Source: a virus
Length of the DNA: 21,902 bases
Direction: 5' to 3' (one strand)
IMG/VR virus record: IMGVR_UViG_3300009436_000127
Location: 1-21,902 of that record
Shown: piece by piece, positions 6,982-13,312 of the stretch
Numbering within the stretch: the stretch's first letter is position 1
How the letters are laid out: every line of letters begins with the position of its first letter
The notes under the pieces: generated by a model
Told to the model about the DNA's origin: nothing
The model's database searches: none
Seen by the model: only the letters and a program-made list of their open reading frames with translations
Position numbers and translations under genes: made by a program

Positions 6982-8043
6982 CTAAATGATCTCCTGATTC
7001 TGTGCTTCTACATATAAACCACGCATCATATTCTTAATCCTATCTTTATCCAGGTCTGTTTCAACTGCATCTACATATGAGTCAAGCAAGGTAGTGGTAT
7101 CCTCGATAGAGATATCGGAATCATCCACATTCTCACCCATAAACTCATCAAAGGTTTCAGCAATCTTCAATTCATTAGTATCTACTCCTTGGATACGGTC
7201 AATGAATCGATCAAACAAGTATGGTTCAGACTTATTAACAACGACTACTTTAACAAACTTATCACGTAGAGTTTCTACATTGTAATCATTATACACTGTT
7301 TTTCGGTCATCGTACACTACTTTTTGAAAAATAGTTATAGGATTTCTTACAGGTGTCAGTTCACGTGTTTCAGTATCAAGAACATGGAAGAACTTATTGT
7401 CGTGTGCATCTGACCATGTAAACTCCATTTGACTACCAAGATAGTGGATATTACCTTGATTAGACTTAGTATGGAAATGACCAGACATTACTAATTCAAA
7501 ACGATCGAATAATTCAGTACCCATACCATGGGTGTTTGGCATACCTTTCATCATATCAAATCCGACTAGCTCAAGATGTGCGCCAATGATAGATGCTTTG
7601 CAGTTCTTTATAAAGTCAGTGTATTCAGCATAGTTTTCGTTGTTAATCCATGGCACTACAGCAACGTCACACCCATCATAGTTCAGCACTTTCGGCTTCA
7701 TGATAATGTTCACATTGGACGTATAATGGCCTAACAATTCCTTTAAAGAGCATAGATCATTAGTATTCTTATAGAACACATCATGATTGCCAGGAATTAT
7801 GTCCATATGAATTCCTTTCTCACGAATTGTATCAAGGAAGACTTTGCGATTTGAATTCAGTGCTTTAAAGTTCACATACTTTCGATGGTCATAGTAATCA
7901 CCTAGATGCAATATCTGAGTGATGCCATGCTCTTCCAAGTACGGAAAGAACACTTCTTGATAGAAGCGCTCCTGGTACTTAATAAAAATATCTGATGAGT
8001 TGCGACACCCGCAATGAGTGTCATTTAGTATTGCTACTTTCAT
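6982..8043 (-). CDS. 47: Recombination endonuclease subunit gp47 (Mre11/SbcD-like)
   Basis: A 353-residue metallophosphoesterase, near T4 gp47 (339). The family motifs appear in order: NDTHCG (residues 8-13), LHLGDYYDHR (about 45-54), GNHD (about 85-88), GAHLE (about 155) and SGHFHTK (about 185-191), all with their metal-binding D, H and N residues intact. It supplies the nuclease activity to the gp46/gp47 complex. It follows the epimerase gene by 8 bases, and AAGG lies upstream of the ATG at slightly long spacing. Besides the promoter ahead of gp55, an early-type promoter sequence inside the epimerase gene (8242-8270) could drive gp47-gp46 separately. Confidence 0.97.
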   Translation of the reverse strand: MKVAILNDTHCGCRNSSDIFIKYQERFYQEVFFPYLEEHGITQILHLGDYYDHRKYVNFKALNSNRKVFLDTIREKGIHMDIIPGNHDVFYKNTNDLCSLKELLGHYTSNVNIIMKPKVLNYDGCDVAVVPWINNENYAEYTDFIKNCKASIIGAHLELVGFDMMKGMPNTHGMGTELFDRFELVMSGHFHTKSNQGNIHYLGSQMEFTWSDAHDNKFFHVLDTETRELTPVRNPITIFQKVVYDDRKTVYNDYNVETLRDKFVKVVVVNKSEPYLFDRFIDRIQGVDTNELKIAETFDEFMGENVDDSDISIEDTTTLLDSYVDAVETDLDKDRIKNMMRGLYVEAQNQEII

Positions 8044-8051
8044 ATGTTAGT

Positions 8052-8786
8052 TTAACCTTCATTCATAATATTGTGCTCAGGAGTCCAACCTAAAGCAAGT
8101 AAATAATCTATATCAGCTCGCGTTGCCATACGCTCACCTGGCGCTTCACCGCTACGCCATTCACCTTTGAAGTCAAACTTCTTAGCAAGTTGTGCAACCG
8201 GCGTGACGTGACCTGTGCCAACATCAACAACTGATTGGTCTATTATATAACATTTTTGAACGATTGTACATATAGCATTGCATAAATCTTCAATATGAAT
8301 CCAATCTCTGAAGTGATCTTCATTAATATAATCAACAGAACCTTTTTGCAATCGCTTATATAACATATCTTCACGCCCTGGCCACACTGTATGAAATCTC
8401 ATACCAATGTGTTTAATAGAAAGCATCGATGCCATTTCTTCAATCATCTGTTTAGTAGTAGCATACGGATTTAACCACCATTCATGAGCATTAGACGATG
8501 AAGCATAAACCACTTCTGTACGTGTACGCTCACAGTACTTAAAGATTCGTCTAGATAGTTCAACATTGTTCTTATAGTATTCTTGTGGTTCTTTAAAAGA
8601 TCGTCGAACTCCAGCAAGACCAGCGAGATGGATAACCATATCGAATTTCTTTTCTTGCTTCTCCCAATCAACGTCAAGCAAATCTCCGTGAAATGTTCCT
8701 ACTATAACATCTCGTTCAGCAAGTGCTTTAGTTAAATGTGATCCAACATAGCCTTCATGGCCGGTTAAGAGTACATGGTACGACAT
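8052..8786 (-). CDS. NAD-dependent sugar epimerase/dehydratase (SDR family)
   Basis: A 244-residue extended short-chain dehydrogenase/reductase. The NAD-binding glycine motif TGHEGYVG (G9, G12, G15) is at the N-terminus, HLAGLAGVR lies at about 53-61, the active-site serine is in YASSSNA (94-100), and the catalytic pair is Y108-xxx-K112 (NPYATTKQ). FRDWIHIEDL later is the usual nucleotide-sugar epimerase signature. It is shorter than most family members (about 310), with a reduced substrate-binding C-terminal part. Probable role: converting a nucleotide-linked sugar, together with the dehydrogenase gene that overlaps its start by 22 bases. The sugar and its target (lipopolysaccharide-like, DNA or virion glycan) cannot be told from the sequence. 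Confidence 0.88.
   Translation of the reverse strand: MSYHVLLTGHEGYVGSHLTKALAERDVIVGTFHGDLLDVDWEKQEKKFDMVIHLAGLAGVRRSFKEPQEYYKNNVELSRRIFKYCERTRTEVVYASSSNAHEWWLNPYATTKQMIEEMASMLSIKHIGMRFHTVWPGREDMLYKRLQKGSVDYINEDHFRDWIHIEDLCNAICTIVQKCYIIDQSVVDVGTGHVTPVAQLAKKFDFKGEWRSGEAPGERMATRADIDYLLALGWTPEHNIMNEG
8242..8270 (-). promoter_or_regulatory. Early-type promoter inside epimerase gene
   Basis: Minus strand: TGTACA (8270-8265), exactly 17 bases, TATAAT (8247-8242). Both hexamers and the spacing are identical to the intergenic promoters of this class, although the AACTGTGG spacer end is missing. It lies in the coding sequence, about 200 bases upstream of gp47 and in the right direction to serve gp47-gp46. 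A chance match is possible in AT-rich sequence, but the complete two-box match is unlikely. Confidence 0.5.
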
Positions 8787-9535
8787 AATTTTCTCCGTTG
8801 CTCAGTTAAGTTCTCTTCGTTTGATATGCTAGCTTGTTCTAGTATACTCATTTGAGTGTTGAACTCTCTAGCTTTGGTATAGCTTAAAAATGCCTGTACA
8901 TCTTTGGGAAAACATGCCCCGCCATATCCGTATTCTCCAGTAGGACCAGGCACGTCTAAGTGGGATATGCCTAATCTAGGATCTAATTGTAATAGTGTTT
9001 TAAGTTCATTCCAATCTCCACCGTATTGATCATACAGTTCGTTCATATATGCAACTTTAGTAGCAAGGAATGAGTTGACGGTATACTTCATAAAGGATGC
9101 AGTTCTTGCATCTGTCTTATGAATAGTTTTACCGAGTGATTCAAACAATACTGACCAGAACAATGGTTTTTCACCACCTATAACCATGTCCTTCTGATTC
9201 CTGATATCTTCAGCTGCATTTGTTGCAGTCAAAAACTCAGGAGAGTATACCGCATTACTATCGATATAATTTGCATAGTCTGGAAGTATTGTACTCTTAA
9301 TCATAATAGGCTTTTCAATCTGTGACATAATGTCATTAATGATTGAGTAGTCTACTGTACCATCTTCAAGAGTAGGAGCTGGCACACATATGATAGAAGG
9401 TTGTTTATATGCTAAAGGAGTAGGATGCAAACCCTGAGCTGGATCAACACGAGTTACATGATATCCATTCTCTTCAAGATAGTCAGAGTATGCACTGCCT
9501 ACATAGCCATTACCCCATACAGTGATATATGGCAT
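8765..9535 (-). CDS. Short UDP-glucose/GDP-mannose dehydrogenase-like protein
   Basis: A 256-residue protein. It has the N-terminal NAD-binding motif GNGYVG (residues 8-13), the central helical segment with K150 and N154 (FMKYTVNSFLATKVAYMNEL), and the catalytic cysteine in YGGACFPKD (C208). These are the first two domains of the UDP-sugar 6-dehydrogenase family, which oxidises the C6 hydroxyl to a uronic acid. The family is usually about 390-450 residues; here the C-terminal UDP-binding domain is absent and the protein ends about 48 residues after the active-site cysteine. Either it is a reduced viral form or it lost the substrate domain. GGAGG upstream overlaps the end of gp55; the 3' end overlaps the epimerase start by 22 bases. 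Confidence 0.87.
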   Translation of the reverse strand: MPYITVWGNGYVGSAYSDYLEENGYHVTRVDPAQGLHPTPLAYKQPSIICVPAPTLEDGTVDYSIINDIMSQIEKPIMIKSTILPDYANYIDSNAVYSPEFLTATNAAEDIRNQKDMVIGGEKPLFWSVLFESLGKTIHKTDARTASFMKYTVNSFLATKVAYMNELYDQYGGDWNELKTLLQLDPRLGISHLDVPGPTGEYGYGGACFPKDVQAFLSYTKAREFNTQMSILEQASISNEENLTEQRRKLCRTMYS

Positions 9536-9536
9536 A

Positions 9537-10139
9537 TTAGCCTCCCATAAACAATTCGAGACCTTTAGCTTTACGCTCTTTCTCTGCTTGTTTCTCTTGC
9601 TTACTAAACTCTTTTAGTGAGTTATCGGTATCACGGATCTTATCAATACGAGTACGTAGTTCTTCAACGAACGCACGTTCAGTACCAATTGGAGATCCAC
9701 CAGTATCAGCAGTGCCATATGATAGGAAGTCTTCGATACCAGCTTTTTCAATCCATTTGAATTTGATATCTTGTTGCTTCTTCTCTTTGGCAATACGACG
9801 CAAGAATGCATAATAGCAGATTTGAGTAAAGTATGCAAACGCATTAGGGTTACCAGTGCGGGTTGCTGCTTCAATATTATAGTTTGTGATTGCTTTGAGA
9901 CAATTCTCAACTGCATCCATTACCATTTCTTCACGATAGGTATATCGGATAAAGTTAGATTTGTGTGATAGTCCTTCTGCAATCTTTAGAAAGCATGTGG
10001 CTATATAGTCAGGCACAATGGGTAAAGCAATCTGTGCTTCTTGTGCCTCGTTAACCTTTTTCACGTAATCAACAACGGAGTAAGAGAATTCTCTATTGTT
10101 GACGTAATGGGGCTTCATCTTTGGTTTTATCTTAGTCAT
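9537..10139 (-). CDS. 55: Late-promoter sigma factor gp55
   Basis: A 200-residue protein, near T4 gp55 (185). The centre holds a sigma region-2-like segment: NPNAFAYFTQICYYAFLRRI (about 100-119) then KEKKQQD, the part that contacts core polymerase and melts the TATAAATA box. The C-terminus GLELFMGG has the short hydrophobic-acidic look of the clamp-binding tail through which T4 gp55 docks on gp45. It directs the host RNA polymerase to the late promoters seen before the virion genes. Ribosome site AGGAG lies 6 bases before the ATG. It heads the gp55-sugar-gp47-gp46 unit behind an early-type promoter, so it would be made before the late genes. Confidence 0.94.
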   Translation of the reverse strand: MTKIKPKMKPHYVNNREFSYSVVDYVKKVNEAQEAQIALPIVPDYIATCFLKIAEGLSHKSNFIRYTYREEMVMDAVENCLKAITNYNIEAATRTGNPNAFAYFTQICYYAFLRRIAKEKKQQDIKFKWIEKAGIEDFLSYGTADTGGSPIGTERAFVEELRTRIDKIRDTDNSLKEFSKQEKQAEKERKAKGLELFMGG

Positions 10140-10174
10140 TATATACTCCTAGTATATTTTACCATGTTAAGATT

Positions 10175-10203
10175 ATTATAACACGATTCTTAGGAAATGT
10201 ACA
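10175..10203 (-). promoter_or_regulatory. Early-type promoter for gp55 unit
   Basis: Minus strand: TGTACA (10203-10198), 17-base spacer, TATAAT (10180-10175), with TGT before the -10 (extended -10). The spacer differs from the other copies (CGTGT instead of CTGTGG before the -10), so the second heptad is degenerate. Start of transcription would be near 10168, about 29 bases ahead of gp55. A promoter of the same class points the other way 45 bases further on, so the two are divergent. Confidence 0.8.
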
Positions 10204-10247
10204 CATATTTTTTATTAATTTATTTTAGTTTATACCGCAATTAACTG

Positions 10248-10276
10248 TGTACAAAAGGGGTAAACTGTGGTATAAT
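10248..10276 (+). promoter_or_regulatory. Early-type promoter on plus strand, antisense to the uvsW unit
   Basis: Plus strand: TGTACA (10248-10253), 17-base spacer ending AACTGTGG, TATAAT (10271-10276). AACTGTG occurs twice, 20 bases apart, as in the best minus-strand copies. It is the only promoter of this class on the plus strand here. RNA starting near 10283 would run antisense through the 3' end of the gene at 10311-10715 and towards uvsW. No credible plus-strand gene follows. Confidence 0.8.
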
Positions 10277-10310
10277 AAGAGAGTATGCTGCTGAGGGTAG
10301 AGGTACCATA

Positions 10311-10715
10311 TTAGTGTATTGTCTTATTAATACTTACTACGTTATCAAAATCCTCATCATCATTATCAAACATCTCATCATATATATCATCTTCATCAGC
10401 ACCATATACTGTGTTAGGCTTCTCTTTAAACTTAAGAGCCGTACGGATATAGTGTTCTTTAAATTGATCTGTCACTTCAGAGTGTGTGATAATAGTAGTT
10501 GGATATACATGGATTACTTCGTCTCTAGCCATCGGCATCCATTCAGTAAAGTAAAATGATTCTTTGCCAGCCCCTAATGACATAACATTAAGCATTAAAG
10601 GAAACTCTATAAGAATTCTATTGTTCTCAGTGCCTCTAACCAGTCCGATGAACTCTTCACCATTCACTAGTTTAAAGTGCTGAATGTTAATATCTTTTAA
10701 TACATTATCGTCCAT
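10311..10715 (-). CDS. Small acidic-tailed protein downstream of uvsW, possible Sm-like fold
   Basis: A 134-residue protein of unknown function. Residues about 10-60 read like a short strand-rich barrel: a KLVNGEEFIGLV strand pair, then NRILIEFPLMLN, which recalls the Sm/Hfq-type opening (strand, glycine turn, strand), and a later strand with VIHVYPTTIITHSEV. The tail (about 108-126, DEDDIYDEMFDNDDEDFDN) is strongly acidic and may mimic nucleic acid or bind a basic partner. The ATG shares one base with the uvsW stop (TAATG), so translation is coupled to the helicase. It is the last gene of the uvsY-uvsW unit, with no terminator visible. The fold suggestion is a reading of sequence pattern only. 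Confidence 0.85.
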   Translation of the reverse strand: MDDNVLKDINIQHFKLVNGEEFIGLVRGTENNRILIEFPLMLNVMSLGAGKESFYFTEWMPMARDEVIHVYPTTIITHSEVTDQFKEHYIRTALKFKEKPNTVYGADEDDIYDEMFDNDDEDFDNVVSINKTIH

Positions 10716-12220
10716 TATATATCCACTTCGTATATCTTGTATTTAAATTTTTCTTTGCCGTAGATCTTCATGCGTTCTGCCGCATGAAGCAATGTGTAGT
10801 TTTTACGAGACTTCCAATGAAGATCGTCAGCAAGATCGAATAGCTTAGTTGCTTGGCCGTTATCAGATTTACGTAATCCACGACCAATAGATTGTAATAC
10901 TTTAATTTGTGACTTAGATGGACTCGCAAATATAACATTATGCAAGTTTCTAATATTGACACCAGTACTGAATGTTCCAAGTGATGCCACAATAATAGCA
11001 TTCTTTTGAGTCTCGGTTATCTTTCTGATATCTTCACGTACGTCCGCACCCGTCTCACCTGACACATAGAATATCTGTCTGCGAGCATGAGCTTTCTTCT
11101 TAATCATATCATATAGAGGTTTACCATGTTTTTCTACATATTGAAACAAAACAAGAGTATTGCCATCTTGATCCAACGCTAGGTTAGTAATGAATTTGTT
11201 GCGTTTTTCATATGCAACGATATAATCCATTTCCTCTTGGTATTTCTTCTTACCCCAGGCTTTGCGTATATCTTCTGGATACTTTAGCAAAATCATAGAG
11301 ATCTCTAATTCTGACAGATCACCAGAATCCATAAGATTCTTAGTTGTAGTCACATAATGTGCTGGTCCGAAGTGTCCTTCCAATACGAGTTTATGTGTCT
11401 GTGTTCCGTCTAGTGTGCCTGTTGTACCAAATCTAAATTCAGCTTCACGCATCTTAGATAGTATGGATATAAGAGACTTAGCTTTAAAGTTATGCGCCTC
11501 GTCACCGATCACTGTGCCAAATTGATTAAACCACTCACCGCCCAGCTTATATATCGACTGCCAGGTAGAGACAATAATTCGTTCGTTTTCAGCAAACTTA
11601 GGTCTGCCTGAATAGATTCTATGAGTCATTTCTTCGTGATTAAATGTATCATCAAATTGGCTATAATCACCAAAGTCTGAATACATCTGTTGTACCAATG
11701 AAGTAGTAGGTACAATAATTAATACCCGTTTATTAAATCGTTCTAAGTACCAACGAATAATCAGATAAATGATCAGAGATTTACCAGATGCAGTAGGCGA
11801 TATTAGCAATGCACGTTTCTTTGTAAGTGCGTGTGCAACAGCATCTAACTGATAATCTCGTGGCACAATTTCTTTACCATTAGAAGACAGTGTAAGATCA
11901 TTAACCCATGATAAATCAACTAAAGCATTAGTAGATGGTATTCCATAATATGCATCGTGTTCTACCTCAATATGATAGTCACGTCCAGGAGTTGCAGCAA
12001 ACTCTTGCATATAAGCAAAGAGACCACCTGGTAGTTCACCGGTCCTTACATCGAAAAGACGAATCTTTCCATCCCACATCTTATTCTTATATGCAGGCAT
12101 GAACTTATAACCAGGTACAAAGAATGTAAAGAAATCACTTATCTCATTCATTATACCAGGGTCTGCAGTTACTGTAAGGAATGCGTGATTCTTTTTCTTC
12201 ACGCTTATTGTTTCAGACAT
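10715..12220 (-). CDS. uvsW: RNA-DNA and DNA helicase UvsW
   Basis: A 501-residue superfamily 2 helicase, almost exactly the T4 UvsW length (503). Q-motif region RDYQLDAV (121-128), Walker A SPTASGKS (141-148), DEAH box (241-244), TGTLDGT (motif III), then VASLGTFSTGVNIRN (motif V) and QSIGRGLRKS (motif VI). UvsW unwinds R-loops and branched intermediates, shutting off origin transcripts and driving the change to recombination-dependent replication. In T4 it is a late gene; here its unit also begins with a late TATAAATA box. The start codon overlaps the uvsY stop by one base (TAATG). Confidence 0.97.
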   Translation of the reverse strand: MSETISVKKKNHAFLTVTADPGIMNEISDFFTFFVPGYKFMPAYKNKMWDGKIRLFDVRTGELPGGLFAYMQEFAATPGRDYHIEVEHDAYYGIPSTNALVDLSWVNDLTLSSNGKEIVPRDYQLDAVAHALTKKRALLISPTASGKSLIIYLIIRWYLERFNKRVLIIVPTTSLVQQMYSDFGDYSQFDDTFNHEEMTHRIYSGRPKFAENERIIVSTWQSIYKLGGEWFNQFGTVIGDEAHNFKAKSLISILSKMREAEFRFGTTGTLDGTQTHKLVLEGHFGPAHYVTTTKNLMDSGDLSELEISMILLKYPEDIRKAWGKKKYQEEMDYIVAYEKRNKFITNLALDQDGNTLVLFQYVEKHGKPLYDMIKKKAHARRQIFYVSGETGADVREDIRKITETQKNAIIVASLGTFSTGVNIRNLHNVIFASPSKSQIKVLQSIGRGLRKSDNGQATKLFDLADDLHWKSRKNYTLLHAAERMKIYGKEKFKYKIYEVDI

Positions 12221-12666
12221 TATGCACCAGACTCGAATTTTCTCCAGTCTATTGCATTTTTGATACTAGAATGTCTCCATCGAATATTATTGATGATTTC
12301 TTCAAGCGTTTCTTTAATAGTCTTAACATACTCTAGCCGAGCTTCCATCTCTTGGATGTGAGGATCGGAATCGTAGTAATACGACATTTCGCCCTTCAAA
12401 ACCTTCAGACCATTCAATGCGTCGTATTCCCAGCCAAGTTCATCAATCTGATCTTTAGTGAGTTTACCATTGTACCAAAGCCACTTCTGTTTTAGAAGGA
12501 CTTTGAATTCCATATCTTTACGCTTCAACTGAAGTTTTGTTGTTGTAAGAAGTTCTAAGTACTTAGCGTGTAATTTAGCGGAATCAATAGATGCCTGATC
12601 TAAACGAAGCTCATCGATCTTTGAGTCTTCTTTCCACATAGCTAAGATATTTTCAATATTCATCAT
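12220..12666 (-). CDS. uvsY: Recombination mediator UvsY
   Basis: A 148-residue protein, near T4 UvsY (137). The C-terminus IRWRHSSIKNAIDWRKFESG aligns with the T4 end (IKSRGFAIKHIQDMRAFEAG), and the helical, charged N-terminal half and position before uvsW agree. UvsY loads the UvsX recombinase onto gp32-coated single strands. The open frame begins at a GTG (12675); I choose the ATG at 12666, which has GGTG 6 bases upstream, with a further ATG at 12663. A late promoter box lies about 33 bases upstream. Confidence 0.85.
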   Translation of the reverse strand: MMNIENILAMWKEDSKIDELRLDQASIDSAKLHAKYLELLTTTKLQLKRKDMEFKVLLKQKWLWYNGKLTKDQIDELGWEYDALNGLKVLKGEMSYYYDSDPHIQEMEARLEYVKTIKETLEEIINNIRWRHSSIKNAIDWRKFESGA

Positions 12667-12698
12667 GTCAATCACCGTTATTTCATATTAATCAAAAG

Positions 12699-12706
12699 TA
12701 TTTATA
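12699..12706 (-). promoter_or_regulatory. Late promoter for uvsY-uvsW unit
   Basis: An exact TATAAATA on the minus strand, directly abutting the TAG stop of the upstream tail gene and about 33 bases before the uvsY ATG. This is the classic T4 late -10 box read by gp55 polymerase with the clamp. It would place uvsY, uvsW and the acidic-tailed gene in the late class. Confidence 0.8.
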
Positions 12707-13231
12707 CTAGGTCGTAATTGACTTAAACTTAAAGTAAGAGTACTGAAAAGTAACCGAAGCAGTTAAGTATTCAATATCAGTTGCAGTTGCATCGAATGGT
12801 AGTGAACTGAGGTTGATAGGGAATGCGTCAATGAATTGAATTTCTTGACTAACGTTGTTATGGCTATTCAATACTTGTAAGGTTACATCACGCTCCTTAC
12901 GTACATTATAGTCATCTTCAGTAACTAAGCCGAGGATCCAATCATGGATCTCTTTATAGTTATTCATTTTCTCATCTACGAGAAATGTTATATCAAATGG
13001 ATTATATTCTACCTTATCAGGCGCCATACCGATATTACGTTGTGGTGTATTCAGCACTGCAGGAGATATACTCATATCAGGTAATGCAATTTGCTGAACC
13101 ATGTATTGTGCATTAGGATACTTTTTTGAATCAATTACAAGTCTAAAACCTGACGGCGTAAGATACGATAAGTTCTCTACTAACGTAGATGTTGCTTGTT
13201 CTTTAAAATTGATGTTAGCTGTATACGGCAT
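12707..13231 (-). CDS. gp19-fold tail protein (gp3/gp54-like candidate)
   Basis: A 174-residue protein with the T4 gp19-type tail-tube pattern: LTPSGFRLVIDSKKYPNAQY, then IALPDMSISPAVLNTPQRNI, DKVEYNPFDITFLVDEKMNN and YKEIHDWILGL, ending in beta-rich FQYSYFKF. It is a distant paralogue of the gp19 gene at 18665-19192, sharing the fold but not close sequence. Its place between gp23 and uvsY is where marine T4-like phages carry a gene annotated as gp3 (tail completion and sheath stabilising; T4 gp3 is 176 residues) or simply as a virion protein; gp54 (tube initiator) is the other option. The start has GGAG about 9 bases upstream, and a late promoter box with a terminator lies just before it. 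Confidence 0.87.
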   Translation of the reverse strand: MPYTANINFKEQATSTLVENLSYLTPSGFRLVIDSKKYPNAQYMVQQIALPDMSISPAVLNTPQRNIGMAPDKVEYNPFDITFLVDEKMNNYKEIHDWILGLVTEDDYNVRKERDVTLQVLNSHNNVSQEIQFIDAFPINLSSLPFDATATDIEYLTASVTFQYSYFKFKSITT

Positions 13232-13250
13232 AGTGCACTCCTTATACCAT

Positions 13251-13258
13251 TATTTATA
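13251..13258 (-). promoter_or_regulatory. Late promoter for gp19-fold gene
   Basis: An exact TATAAATA on the minus strand, 19 bases upstream of the start codon at 13231 and immediately downstream of the gp23 terminator. It restarts transcription after the capsid unit. Confidence 0.82.
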
Positions 13259-13261
13259 ACG

Positions 13262-13287
13262 AAAAAAGGGCAGCCTTTCAGCTGCCC
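13262..13287 (-). terminator. Intrinsic terminator after gp23
   Basis: The minus strand forms a perfect seven-pair GC-rich stem GGGCAGC/GCTGCCC (13287-13281 with 13274-13268) around the six-base loop TGAAAG, followed by a run of six T (13267-13262). This is a textbook rho-independent terminator, 25 bases past the gp23 stop. It isolates the very high gp23 transcription from the following tail and recombination genes. Confidence 0.93.
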
Positions 13288-13312
13288 CCTTTATTACTCT
13301 AAGGTAGAAGGT

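Noticed and set aside
10314-10559. 81-codon GTG-started plus-strand frame after the plus-strand promoter
   Set aside because: Its Ile/Tyr-rich start is the complement of the acidic tail codons of the opposite gene and it ends without domain-like content. The promoter is kept as a finding, but the frame is not called as a gene.
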